From NCBI GenBank assembly GCA_003254905.1, contig QANU01095819.1, forward strand, positions 1,636,566 to 1,700,565: a stretch of 64,000 bases of DNA. The letters run 5' to 3'. This document shows positions 47,761 through 59,568 of this stretch, one piece after another; within the stretch, counting starts at the first letter, position 1, and each line of letters begins with the position of its first letter. The stretch is from Nissolia schottii. Taxonomy: Eukaryota; Streptophyta; Magnoliopsida; Fabales; Fabaceae. The translations under genes were made by a program, and so were the position numbers. The notes beneath the pieces are model-generated. The model ran no database searches, had not been told where the DNA came from, and was given only the letters and a program-made list of their open reading frames with translations.

Positions 47761-47863
47761 CATAACTACTACTACTACTACTACACACCACTCACCACTG
47801 ATCTTTCATTTTGGTAGTGAAGAAAAGAAGACAAAAAGATCAATGAAATGATACAATTCCAAT

Positions 47864-50236
47864 ATGGATTCCTCCAACTCACGTGATCCCACACCATCTT
47901 TTGCTTTTACATCCACAACTCCTCATAACAACAACAACAACAACAACCACCACAGCTTCTTGAGAAGCCATTCCACAAAGGAAAAGCCTCTCTCAAAGTC
48001 ATCACCACTTCTTCCCTCCCCTCCTCGCCTCTCCTGTCCTACTCTCTCCCGCAGCCTCCAAAGCTCTCCTCTTCACCCTGCAGCAGCGGCTCATCACCGC
48101 TTCTCCCCTGCCTCCCAAACAAAGCTCTCTCATCACTCTGTAGATCCTCTTCAGACCACCTACCACTGTGCCTCCTCTGCCCTCCGGAACGACGGCCAGA
48201 TCCTCTGCGTCGCCCTGTCGTCCAACGGTCTGGTCTACACTGGCTCCGATGCCAGCCTTGTGAGGGTCTGGAAGCTACCGGAGTTCACCGAGTGCAGCCA
48301 GCTGAGGACCAAGGCTTGCAGGGTGGTGGCCCTGGAGGTGTCCAATGACACGGTCTACGCCGCCTATGGCGATGGCAAGATTCGGGTGTGGAGGAGGACT
48401 TGGGATCATAAGGTGTTGAAGCATGTCCGGCTGGCTACCATCCCAAAGACTGTAGGCTATGTCCGCAGCTACATCTCTGGCAAAGACAAGACTGTAAGTA
48501 TCTCTTAGATTATATTCATTTGTGAAAGAATCATAGGGAAGTTGTGTGGAAATGAGTGAAAGGTTTATGTAAATGACAGGAGAATCGGGTGACTAGCATA
48601 GTAGTTAAGTGATAATGCTGCTACCCGATTCTTCAGTCATTTACAGTATTATTTTCACAGACATACAAAACAATTTGGGTCCAAATAACAGAACTTTTTT
48701 GTAAAATGACGGTGTTCTTCTGTTGGTTAGCAGTGACCAAGCATTTATTGCTTAGTGATAATGATGACCCTAGCTGTTGGAAGTTGGATCACTTCAACTA
48801 TATATGAATGTGAATCATGATAACGTAGACCTACTTACCCTTTGTCTTTATTAGGTTGGATAGGTACTAATTTAAGGATTACAAATCTTTGTGTCATGGT
48901 TATTTTGTAGACACCTTTCAAAGGACATCTGTACCTCTCACTTAAATATGAGTTTTGCTACACGTACACCAAATAATATACACCATACATACACCCTATA
49001 CTTATATGCATAAAGTTTGTGTTTTAATGCATGTAATGTTTGTGCACTTAATTAAGTATAATTGAGAATATCATCTATAAGTTTGTAATGTTTGTTCACT
49101 CATGAAAATAAAGTTTGTACATTATTAATAGTGTATGTATGGGTATATAAAATTGGGTGTACATGTAGTATTTTTGCTTAAATATTAGTTGAGAGTAAGT
49201 TTAGACATTTTCAATAACTAATGTTTAAAAGTGACACCTAAGAGTGTCTCTTAAAAGATGTTTATAAAAGTGGTATAAATAACATACACGTGGAACACAT
49301 TTTATTTTACCTTATATTGCTCTTCATATTCCTTACATTAAGTGAGGGAGTTTACTAGTAGTGCAATGAGTTAATTAGGCTCACCAAACCATTCATAATT
49401 TTACATAACTTGTGATCTTAGAAGCAATTGCTGATGTGGTTATAACTTGATTGTTTGCCTAACAGGTGAAGCATAAGGCGCTAATCACATCAATGGCAAT
49501 CAACACAGCAGAGGACATTCTATACACAGCTTCCCTTGACAAAACAGTGAAAGTATGGCGAATCTCAGACTTGAAGTGCATAGAGACCATCAAGGCTCAC
49601 CCTGAGCCAATCAACGCCATCATCGTATCCGACGATGGCGTCCTCTACACGGCCTCAGACGACGCCACGGTCAGAGTATGGCGCCGCAGCTTCTGCAGCC
49701 ACGACCAGCCGCATTCCCTGACGGTTACCTTGCACGCCAAGCATTCCCCAGTGAAGGCCCTGACACTGACCCCTGAAGGAGGAGGGATCCTCTACGGCGG
49801 CTGCACCGACGGATACATACACTACTGGCTAAAGGGATGGTTTGCAGGCCAATTGCAGTATGGTGGATCAATCCAAGGCCACACACACGCCGTTATGTGC
49901 CTGGCAAGTGTGGCTAAGTATGTGGTTAGCGGCTCGGCTGATTCAACATGCAGGGTATGGTGTAGAGGGCAAGATGGTCAGCACAGTTGCGTGACTGTTC
50001 TGGTTGGTCATAGAGGGCCAATTAGGTGTGTAACTGCTTTCATTGGAGGAGGGAGGTTGGTGGTGGAAGATGATGATGGAGATGGTTGCACTGTTTGCAG
50101 TGGTAGCCTTGATGGTGTCTTGAAGGTTTGGCGTGTCATCAATCATGCCAAGAAGATTGTGGATGATGATAGTAATCAGTCCTCATCACAGGTTGGGGCT
50201 AACAAGTATTTTGAACTGTATAAGGGATTTCAGTGA
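47864..50236 (+). CDS. WD40-repeat protein, JINGUBANG-like
   Basis: Two exons, 47864-48493 and 49466-50236, encode 466 residues. An Asn/His/Ser/Pro-rich disordered N-terminus (about 1-95) precedes about seven WD40 blades. Typical blade ends are seen, for example SDASLVRVWK, SLDKTVKVWRI, SDDATVRVWRR, SADSTCRVWC and SLDGVLKVWRV. WD40 propellers are protein-interaction scaffolds. The closest family I recognise is Arabidopsis JINGUBANG, a negative regulator of pollen germination, and its relatives; whether this copy shares that role is not known. A very short ATG-AAA-TGA frame at 47844 precedes the start. The single intron carries a foldback (48569-48644) and a MITE (48950-49176). Confidence 0.9.
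48569..48644 (+). other. Compact foldback in the WD40-gene intron
   Basis: Arms 48569-48590 and 48623-48644 pair over 22 positions with only two mismatches. An inner AGCAT/ATGCT stem (48595-48599 with 48615-48619) leaves a 15-base terminal loop. The size is that of a plant microRNA precursor core, but a small inverted-repeat transposon remnant is also possible. Confidence 0.5.
48950..49176. mobile_element. MITE with 9-bp target duplication in the WD40-gene intron
   Basis: Terminal inverted repeats of about 50 bp (left GCTACACGTACACC...CATACATACAC, right the near complement) enclose an AT-rich core. The 9-bp direct repeat CTTAAATAT flanks it exactly at 48941-48949 and 49177-49185. A duplication of this length suggests a Mutator-type source. 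There is no coding capacity. Confidence 0.8.
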
Positions 50237-50734
50237 GCTACTACTAGTTTTTGATAAACTTTTTCTAACTTTTAAATCTTCACATTTTAACCTTCTGAAA
50301 GTTTTTGAGAAATTTAGCTAGCCATTTTACAATTTATTTAATTTGTTGTCACGTATCATCGGCTATCACCTCATTCGTCTACAATAAGCAATCAAATTAA
50401 AAAAGCAAGAGAGATCATTAAGGAGTCTTATTATTTAAACTCGTTATTTTAACATAGTTCTAACAATATCTCTCAACAGTGGATATAATAATAAAATGAA
50501 CATGAGAAGAATATAGAATGACATGCAATTAATGAAGGAAATGACTAGTCATGAATAATCCAAACCCTCCATTCCTCATTCGCCAGCCATATAGTCATGC
50601 TTCCTTGCCTTTTTCATATCGTATCGTATCATATCATATCCACTTGTCAAATTGGACCGTTTTAGTTTTCATTCATCAGGTTCAATTCACAAACAAACAT
50701 GCATATAAGACGAGAAGCTCTTGTTCAATGAGAA
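50237..50734. other. Spacer
   Basis: AT-rich sequence after the WD40 gene, with a short run of CGTATCGTATCATATCATATC around 50619-50639. No gene was seen. Confidence 0.5.
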
Positions 50735-51025
50735 TTAATCAATAAGCATAGCAGAGCGGTGTGGAGGAAACATCTGTTGGCCATGCCTTGTGTTCTGAGA
50801 CTGCATTTCTAAGGCGGCGGCGGCAGCAGCATGTTGAGTTGTAGTAGTGTCTCTCCTCTTTAGGAACTGGTAGAGGCCATAACATAGCAAACGCAAGAAG
50901 CAGAGAATTGATATGGAGACCAAAGCTGATAGAAGGTAACCTACGATGGAATTGGAACGCTTGCAACCAAACAGTGCTCCCGGGCACACCATGGCAGTGG
51001 CAGAGCAAACATCCTTGAAAAACAT
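50735..51025 (-). CDS. Small predicted single-pass membrane protein, unknown
   Basis: An intact 96-residue frame. A short Cys-containing N-terminus (VCSATAMVCPGALFGCKRS) is followed by one hydrophobic segment (about 28-50), a basic KRRD stop-transfer motif and an Ala/Gln-rich tail. The codon use and the membrane topology look gene-like, but I recognise no family and see no intron. Its existence as a gene rests on the intact frame alone, so transcript support would decide it. Confidence 0.4.
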   Translation of the reverse strand: MFFKDVCSATAMVCPGALFGCKRSNSIVGYLLSALVSISILCFLRLLCYGLYQFLKRRDTTTTQHAAAAAALEMQSQNTRHGQQMFPPHRSAMLID

Positions 51026-51816
51026 GTGCTATAAAAGGGGACACCATAGCAGCACATAGCTTGTATTTGGGGTTTCCTTCGTTTTGCAAGTTTTTCTTTG
51101 AAATTATTGAAGTTTCTGCAAAAGGGTATATGCTTTACCTTCATTCAAGTGTTTTGGTCCCTTCTTTGTCAAATAAGGAATAAGCACTCTGCTATTGCTA
51201 GAATCTCCTAACCTTGTCCTCAATAGGCCTCTTATATTCCATTGCAAGTTGTAATCCACTTTTTCCTTTTTCTTTTTTCTTTTATAGGAATTGTCGATAT
51301 GTGTCATGCCTATTTTAATCAAATAATTTAACTTACACTTGGTGTAGTCGTGCAATACTATACTTTTTGTCAATATGTGCATATTTTGATTTTCCATGAG
51401 CCTTATATGTAACAATGTTGAGTCATTAGGACTCCATTAATTTGCATCCCATTCTTGTCAAGAGCTTTTTGTGCGCAAACAAGATCGACTCTCCATATGC
51501 AAGAAATTTGTAGTCTTTAATTGATGTACAAATATTGCTTTATGAAGAAGAATTTAAACATTGTTCAAGCAAGGGAAATATTGGAAACCTGACACAAAAT
51601 GTGCATCCAATTAGCATCTTTACGAGACCAGGATTACGTTTCAAAATTTTCACCACACCTTTCAAACTCGCTTAAAACCAAATTAGTATCACCTGGAGAA
51701 AATCTGTACAGAAGGAGCAGTGTTACAAGCACGTATATATTGCTATACAAAATATATAAAGTGGGTCACTCTATTTAATTCATTTTGCTTCGTAAGGTTG
51801 TGGTTTATATTACTTT
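51026..51816. other. Spacer
   Basis: AT-rich sequence between the small minus-strand frame and the hAT MITE. No gene was recognised. Confidence 0.5.
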
Positions 51817-51824
51817 GGCATCAC

Positions 51825-52165
51825 TAGGGCCGTCAAAATGGATCCGGCCCCGTTTACTCGGTTAAATAGACAGGCTTTACATACAAAAAATAGGCTCACG
51901 AAAATTTGAAAAAAAAAAATTGGTTTGGCCCGCTAGGCCCGCGGGCTAGCCCGTGAGCCCGTGATTTTTTTTTTATTTTTTTAAATTTTTTGAATTTTTA
52001 AAATTTTTTAAAATTTTTAAATTTTTTTAAAAAAATAAACGGGCTGACTAGCTGACCCGTTTAAGTCTGCAGATCGACCATAAACGAACCGAATCTTAAA
52101 AATAAACACAATTTTAGCCCGACCCATTTAGGCCTACCGGCCGGGCCGGTCCATTTGACACCCTA
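51825..52165. mobile_element. Non-autonomous hAT-type element (MITE), 341 bp
   Basis: The ends are imperfect inverted repeats, TAGGGCCGTCAAAATGGA on the left and TAGGGTGTCAAATGGACC read inward from the right. A perfect 8-bp direct repeat GGCATCAC flanks it (51817-51824 and 52166-52173), the length made by hAT transposases. The interior has GC-rich arms (GGCCCGCTAGGCCCG, GCCCGACCCATTTAGGCC) around a long A/T core. There is no coding capacity. Confidence 0.88.
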
Positions 52166-52281
52166 GGCATCACATTTATTTATAGTAATAAAGTAGGAAT
52201 AATGTTTTGCATAAAGAGAACTCTGGGAAATTAGAAGAAGATACGTGTAGTATTAGATTAATTTTAAGGTTTTTTTTTTTT

Positions 52282-52877
52282 NNNNNNNNNNNNNNNNNNN
52301 NNNNNNNNNNNNNNNNNNNNNNNNNNNNNNNNNNNNNNNNNNNNNNNNNNNNNNNNNNNNNNNNNNNNNNNNNNNNNNNNNNNNNNNNNNNNNNNNNNNN
52401 NNNNNNNNNNNNNNNNNNNNNNNNNNNNNNNNNNNNNNNNNNNNNNNNNNNNNNNNNNNNNNNNNNNNNNNNNNNNNNNNNNNNNNNNNNNNNNNNNNNN
52501 NNNNNNNNNNNNNNNNNNNNNNNNNNNNNNNNNNNNNNNNNNNNNNNNNNNNNNNNNNNNNNNNNNNNNNNNNNNNNNNNNNNNNNNNNNNNNNNNNNNN
52601 NNNNNNNNNNNNNNNNNNNNNNNNNNNNNNNNNNNNNNNNNNNNNNNNNNNNNNNNNNNNNNNNNNNNNNNNNNNNNNNNNNNNNNNNNNNNNNNNNNNN
52701 NNNNNNNNNNNNNNNNNNNNNNNNNNNNNNNNNNNNNNNNNNNNNNNNNNNNNNNNNNNNNNNNNNNNNNNNNNNNNNNNNNNNNNNNNNNNNNNNNNNN
52801 NNNNNNNNNNNNNNNNNNNNNNNNNNNNNNNNNNNNNNNNNNNNNNNNNNNNNNNNNNNNNNNNNNNNNNNNNNNNN
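52282..52877. other. Assembly gap (596 N)
   Basis: Unknown bases follow a T run. Reading frames crossing it are artefacts. Confidence 1.
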
Positions 52878-53278
52878 ACAAAACACAATTTAAAAAATCA
52901 TTTAATTGATATTAATATAAAAAAAACATAGAGAATATAAATAAAATTAATCTTGTACAATAAGTATTATAAAAAGTATGAGATAATAAGAACATAAATA
53001 TAAAAAATATACTTACTATTTTTTAATTGAATCAAATGATAATTAATTTTGGATGAAAAACGAGAACAAAAGAACGGAGCATTTTATTATAGAGATGATT
53101 AACAAATCCAAGAGAGTAAAATCGAGATTAGAAGAGGTGCGAGCTAGTAAATGAGGTTCAGATCGTTTATAGTATAGTAATAGCACTTAGTTGATAACAA
53201 AGTGGAGAGAAGAAAGAAAGAGATTAATAAATATAAAGTAGTAATAATAAATAAATAAAAATATAAAAAAAGGAAAGA
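52878..53278. other. Upstream region of the 53279 gene
   Basis: AT-rich, with a purine-rich leader (GAGAGAAGAAAGAAAGAGA at about 53206-53224) and A/T repeats directly before the start codon. No separate gene was seen. Confidence 0.5.
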
Positions 53279-54135
53279 ATGTCATCATCTCCAAAGGCAT
53301 CACCATCGTCACAGAGCACCACCCCGACACAGCGCCATCATCCACACCACAACATGCTGGAGCGGGCCCTCTCCTCCCGCCGTGGTGGCTTCCTCCTCCA
53401 CGGCGGCGACGACGACGACGACTCCTCCCCCGCCTCCACCGCCGTCAACGGCGACGAATCCAAGACCAAGAAGCCGCAACACATCCTCTTCCGCGCCACC
53501 TACAGGGCCTCTAATTACTTCTCCCGGATGCTCGGATCCTCCTCCTCCTCGTCGTACTGGCCGTGCGCCGCCGTGTTCCTGCTGCTCGTCGTCTTCGCGG
53601 CGTCCTCGTTTCTCTTCACCTCCCGCGGCTTCGTCTGCATCTCGTCGTACGATCCTGTCTCTCGCGCCGGATTCTTCGGCTTCGACGGCCTCGAATCCGA
53701 TTTCGGAGCCCTCGGCGTGCCCTGGTGTAAGTCTCTCATCCGATCTGATCCCTCATTTGCTCTTTGATCTTAGGGTTTCTGGTTTCTTTTTGATTCGGTT
53801 TCGTTTAGATCGAGGGAGAGAAGCAGAAATTGCTGGCTTGGCGCTTGGCATTGTCTTGTTTCTGGAAGATCAAACTGAAATATTACTAATTTTGTTCGTC
53901 TACTTAGAAAATGGTTTTATTTATTCATTTTCCAAAAATAATTAAGTTATTCAATTTATTATTTCCGGATCCTGATCCTGTATTGAACCACATTCCATAT
54001 CTAGTTGCTTAATTGGTGCTTCTAGATTTGGCATCATTCACTTCACTTCATTTCGGGATGTGATAAAAAACCGTAGGAAAGAATATATTTTTCAAACAAG
54101 TCAACAATTCAAACTTCAAAGATGGCAATGTGGGT

Positions 54136-54182
<47 letters not shown>

Positions 54183-56025
54183 GTAACATATAACAGGATT
54201 TATTGAGTGTTTTGTGGCCAAACTCTAATATGTTATGAACGAGCTCATTATAGTAATCAATATGAGATTTTGAAGCTGAGAGTAAGATGTTGATTTTATG
54301 GTATCTTTTAAACCCCTTTTCCTTCAATCAGAAGCAAAGCATTATTGAATTGAAATTTGAAGATGCAGTTGGTAGGGGAGTGTTGCAGAGATAAGTACAA
54401 TGATGTTGTGGAGATACGGTGTCAATAGTGCAAGTCAGGAATTGACCATATGATTTCCTATTGTTTCGAATTTCAAGTTTCTAATTTTGAAATCATTGAG
54501 TTATATAGTTCATTTTTGTTGGGTGCTTATAATCTCATCCTTGGTAAAGGCAGATCGAAACATGGTAAACCAGTAGAATGGACATCAAAAGATCTGCTCA
54601 AGGGGTTAGAAGAGTTTGTTCCTATATATGAGACCCGGCCGATCCAAAACAACATGTACGGGATGGGTTTTGACCACAGCTTTGGGCTTTGGTTTATTGC
54701 CCGGTGGCTGAAACCGGATCTGATGATCGAGAGTGGTGCTTTCAAGGGACACTCAACTTGGGTTTTGCGGCAGGCCATGCCGGACAAACCAATTGTTTCT
54801 CTTTCACCTAGGCATCCTGAGAAGTATCTGAAAAAGGGACCTGCCTATGTTGATGGAAACTGCACATATTATGCTGGAAAGGACTTTGTGGATTTTGGAA
54901 GTGTTGATTGGCCAAAAGTGATGAAAAAGCATGGGATTAAGGACCTCAGCCGGGTTCTCATATTTTTCGATGACCATCAGAATGAATTGAAAAGGTGACC
55001 AACAAAATCTTTGAGATGCATGATTCAATAGTTGATTACTTCTGATGAAATTGCTGTTGCTTATTATTACTATTTAATATATGTTAATGAGCAGAATTGA
55101 GCAAGCTTTGAAAGCTGGGTTCCGACATCTTGTTTTTGAGGATAACTACGACACTGGAACTGGTGACCACTATTCATTGAGGCAAATATGTGATCAATTT
55201 TATATAAGAGGTGTGTAAAATCTCACTTTCCTATAAAATTGTTATATTTTTCCAAATTTTCTTTCTTTTTCGGTATATTTTACTGAACTTAACCATATTA
55301 CTATATACATTCATCGGTGTTGCATTTCCTCTTCTCATAGTTACACAAGCTTGGTACATATCAATATGCGTGATGTCCTTTGGCCAGACTAACAAAATAT
55401 TTGACTTGAAGGACTGTGTTATTATATTAGGCAAATTGAGGGATTTGAAACTATAGACAAAAATTCAGGAAAGAACCATAAAATGCTAAATTGAATCAAT
55501 GAAATTCTTCTCCATCCAAAGTCAAGAAGTGTTTATCTCAATATTACAAAACTTTCTCAACTTGTAACTTATGCTAGATAAGTAAATTAACCTTTTTTGT
55601 TGATCTCAGGTGGGGGACACAGTTGCTTTATAGACAGCGATGAAGCTAGGATCAGGTCAAGAAGGAAGAAATTCTGGGAGAAAGCAGTTGATATAAAAGA
55701 ACTCTGCGGACCAGGTGAAGCGTGGTGGGGAGTTCGAGGCTACATGCGTGATAACTTCAATCATACTAATAAGCCGATATCTTATGCACAACATTTCCAG
55801 AACAGCCGGTTTGTTGAATCTATTCTTGATGTTTACTGGGAACTCCCTCCAGTTGCGGGTCCTTCCTTGACCCATCAAACCAGATATGATCCTGCTCGCA
55901 CACCCAGTCCTATTGTCGAAGATGGACGATACGGTTTGTTCCAGAGGCTTGGTTTGGCTAAACTTGACAATTCTGTATTTAATGGATACACACAGATGGT
56001 TTATTTACAGATATCTGAACAGTAA
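53279..56025 (+). CDS. Conserved plant membrane-anchored protein, function unknown
   Basis: Four exons, 53279-53726, 54550-54994, 55095-55210 and 55610-56025, encode 474 residues. A Ser/His/Asp-rich cytosolic N-terminus precedes one membrane segment at about 93-114 (AAVFLLLVVFAASSFLF), suggesting a type II, possibly Golgi, protein. The following domain has a Rossmann-like start (LMIESGAFKGHSTWVLRQA), then VLIFFDDHQNELKR and FEDNYDTGTGDHYSLRQICD, reminiscent of SAM-dependent or cephalosporin-hydroxylase-type folds, but no activity can be claimed. The sequence is strongly plant-like and well conserved as far as I recall. The first exon is GC-rich, unlike its surroundings. The exon 2 start was chosen to keep frame and give VPWCRSKHGK. 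Confidence 0.85.
54137..54183. repeat. (ATT)n microsatellite in intron 1
   Basis: About 15 ATT units lie in the first intron of the 53279-56025 gene. Confidence 0.95.
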
Positions 56026-56633
56026 TTTTGAGTTGCTTAGATACGGATATGATCTAGTAGATGAAAGTTTTGTACCTGTATTATGTATGAAACGTTGCTT
56101 CAGCGCCTGATTTGGCTTAAAATGTAGTGTTCTTTTATTCTCATTGCCCTCTCTCTCTCTGTAGTTCTAGCTAGCCATCTTTACTTACTGTTCAGTTTTG
56201 CTAGTTTTGGTTTAGTTTACTCGTTCATGTGACTGTCAACTTGATTGTCAATGTTCATTTGTCTCAGTAATTTTTCATTTTACTCATCGATTTACGAGTT
56301 CTTTCTGACAATGTATGTGTGTGTGTAAGAAATCAAAAGCAATGTGAAGTGTGAAGTACTTTCTTCATCTGCTGCCTCTTCTGGCCATGGTGTCCTTTGT
56401 TTCTTTCCCATTTTGGTTCAAAGTGAAACTATTTTGCTAATGCCAATTTCTGTATATATGTGTGCATTGTATTAATTTAAGAATGATTATGCATAAAAGA
56501 ATTCAAGAATGATTATAGTTTTAGTTGCTTACCTTTAAAGGAGCTTTCCAGATGGTCTATTATCATAAATTATGGGTGATTTATTTCAGTGAGGTGCCGT
56601 TGTAATTGGGTTTGATTACTCTGCACTTCTAAT

Positions 56634-57192
56634 TCTCCCTTAGGACACTTTTATATATCACGTCTTATCTAAACTTTTGTCTAAAATTAATTGTTGTATG
56701 ATTAAATTAATAAAGTAGTAATTATTATGTTTTCAACTATGTCCTTATTTATGGTTCCCTCCGTCTAACTTGTATATGTCACATTTCATCTAAAACTTTG
56801 TCCAAAATTAATTGTCATTTGATTAGATTAAGAAAATATTAATTATTGTATTTTTAACTATACCCCTAATTATTAGGAACTTTCTATTATTGTATTAATT
56901 GCATTGCAATTTTTCATTTCATAAGGGTAATTTAGTTTAAGCATTTGATGTTTTCTTTAAATATGTGTAAATTAATTGCTTTTTTAATCGGTATACATTT
57001 GTGAATAGTGACATATAAGAGTGAACGGAGAGAGTATGAACTTTCTACTATTATATTAATTACATTGCAATTTTCCATAAGGGTTATTTAATCTAAGTAT
57101 TTGATGCTTTTTTTAGTATGTGTAAATTAATTATTTTTTTAATCCGTGTTTATTTGTGGAGAGGGACATATAAGAATGGACGGAGTGAGTAG
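56634..57192. mobile_element. Stowaway-like MITE A, split by a related copy
   Basis: The left part (56634-56753) and right part (57035-57192) correspond to the two halves of MITE B and end in the CTCCCTTAGGAC / GGACGGAGTGAGTA type of terminus. The copy of the same family lying between them explains why each half occurs twice. Borders are good to a few bases. Confidence 0.7.
56754..57034. mobile_element. Stowaway-like MITE B, nested in MITE A
   Basis: It begins TCCCTCCGTCTAACTTGTAT and ends GTGAACGGAGAGAGTA, so the ends are inverted repeats of the CTCCCTCCGT type typical of Tc1/mariner-derived Stowaway MITEs in plants. It is about 280 bp with no coding capacity. Confidence 0.78.
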
Positions 57193-58383
57193 AATGTTTC
57201 AATTTGGTTTGTCAGAGTAATAGACTTGGAATGAAAGCATAAACACTTCATGAGATTATCGTGTCCTCGTATCTGACACACAAAGATACTCATTGTCCCA
57301 TTGTCTAAAAGTGTCCAAATAAAAAAAATTATAATTAGTCGTGTCCAAGCTATATCCAAGTAAAAAATATTTTAAATACTAAATAATTTATAATAAAATG
57401 AATCCTTAGAAAATTAGTAAGTATTAACATATGAAAATATCTTGAATGTTCTATATATTTTAAAAGAGATTTAGAAAATGTAAAAATTAGTAGTTTGATA
57501 TCAATAAAAATATTAAAATATTATTATAAATATTTAATTTTATAATTATATATATGTTGTATCTATATCTTGTAAAATTTTAAAATTTGTACGCCATCGT
57601 GTTGCATGTATAATGTCACCATTTGCTTTGAATAGGGTTGCAAGGGGACTTTTAAGGCTACTACTAACATTTTCTATTCAATATCACCTTATCTCTAAGT
57701 AATCATTGTACTTCTGTCCCTATTTTTTTTTTCCTTTTTATTTTTCTCTTATTAATCAATAGATGATATCTCCTCTTTCTGGAGCGGTATACATTCAATT
57801 TTATTTTTTGCAGAGAGCATTAAAATCCACTGGCCTTTCTTTTTCTTAAAATAATTTTAGAAAACTAATAAAGAAAAGCAATTTCCCCCAAAACATAAAG
57901 ATTATTTCATTGAGAATAACCTTGAAAATATGTAAAAATGATGGTGGAATTTCACAGAAGATAGACAATACATCTTGTTGCGTATTCCTCTTTATTACGG
58001 GGTAACAACATTCCAAGCCCAAGATATATGATTATTAAAAATCAAATACAAAATGTTAAGTGTGCATATTTAGGAACAAATACATAAAATAAAATCAATG
58101 AAAAATAGTTAAGAGAGGAATTCACCACAAGAAGCAATTCTTTTATACAGCAACGAGAATCCAAGGTTACACAAAATAGGAAAACAAACAAAATATGTGT
58201 ATATTTCGGTCTGGAAGTCTCCAGTTAAATTTTACTGAAAGAAAACTTGTCAGCCTATAAATGCACAAAAACTGAAACATTGAATTACATATTTCTTTTA
58301 TGTGGAACAGAATCATAAACTCAAACTCCTTTGTAAACTTTTATATTGCTTCAGAGAATGCGAATTTGGTCCAAATTTCTGCA
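57193..58383. other. Spacer before the Aux/IAA 3' end
   Basis: AT-rich sequence between convergent genes, with long T and A runs around 57725-57760. No gene was recognised. Confidence 0.5.
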
Positions 58384-59025
58384 CTAGTTTTGGCTCCTAG
58401 ATTTTTCCATTGCCCTTGGAGCTGCAACCAATACAATTAACAACATACTTTTAAGCAATCTTGCATATATACAAATATATAAAAGATTGATCCATATAAA
58501 ATGATAAGATAAAAATGCATGCTTAAAATAAGGGTAAGAAGTACCTAGTCCAATTGCTTCAGAACCTTTCATGATCCTTAGTCTCCTACAAGTGTCCGTG
58601 AACATCCTGCATCAACAAAGGATTTGAGTCAACAAGTTCAAAAAATTGTACCGTTGTTATTGAAAAATGGCATTGTCCTCACACATGATCTTTTGAGAAT
58701 TTATAGCAAAAGAAGAATTGACTTAGTTACCCCCAAGGAACATCACCAACAAGCATCCAATCCCCATCCTTATCTTCATATGTAAGAACATATTCAGAGC
58801 CATGGAGAAGGTCCCTCAAAGAGCTCTCACTGAGTCCATCTTTCCCAGAAACTCCAGGAGAATTGCACTGGCCTAATTTTGGAAAAAGGAAAATGTTATA
58901 TGGTTCAAAGTGGCTATGCAGAATTCAACATCTACCCAATTTTTACATTTTAAATTGGGATTGTTTCAACTTATATGACCAAAAAAAAAATCACATTTTT
59001 TACTTAAAAAAATTCAGTTATATAG

Positions 59026-59067
<42 letters not shown>

Positions 59068-59282
59068 ACGTATGTATAATTTTTTAAAATAATTCTGAAT
59101 TAAAAAAATCCATTTCTAATTTTTGTTTTAGTAAAGTTAAAAAGAATAACTCCTAAAAAATGTTTTTAATTTTTTTTAGTTCTAAAAAGTAACAACTTTT
59201 TAATCATCTTAGTGGAAGGAATTGTTATATATGAGAGTGAGTAAGTGAATCTTAACCATTGAATTTTTCATGAATGGTCAAG

Positions 59283-59328
<46 letters not shown>

Positions 59329-59534
59329 GACTATAGTGAGAGAAGTTGTTATATATGAGAGTGAGAATAGGAAATCTTAACCATTAGATCTTTCATGAAT
59401 GGTCAAGATTATAAGTTATGAAGATGTCACATGGTTACTTAAGAAGCTACATGACTTTTATGTTCTAATCTTGATCATCCATCAAAGATCTAATGGTTAA
59501 AATTCATTTTTCTCACTTTCACGCGTGCGTGTGA

Positions 59535-59568
<34 letters not shown>

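Noticed and set aside
52176-52893. Frames across the third gap
   Set aside because: Made almost entirely of unknown bases.
58863-59087. Plus-strand frame at Aux/IAA exon 3
   Set aside because: Overlaps a minus-strand exon edge and a (TA)n/(GT)n tract; low complexity.
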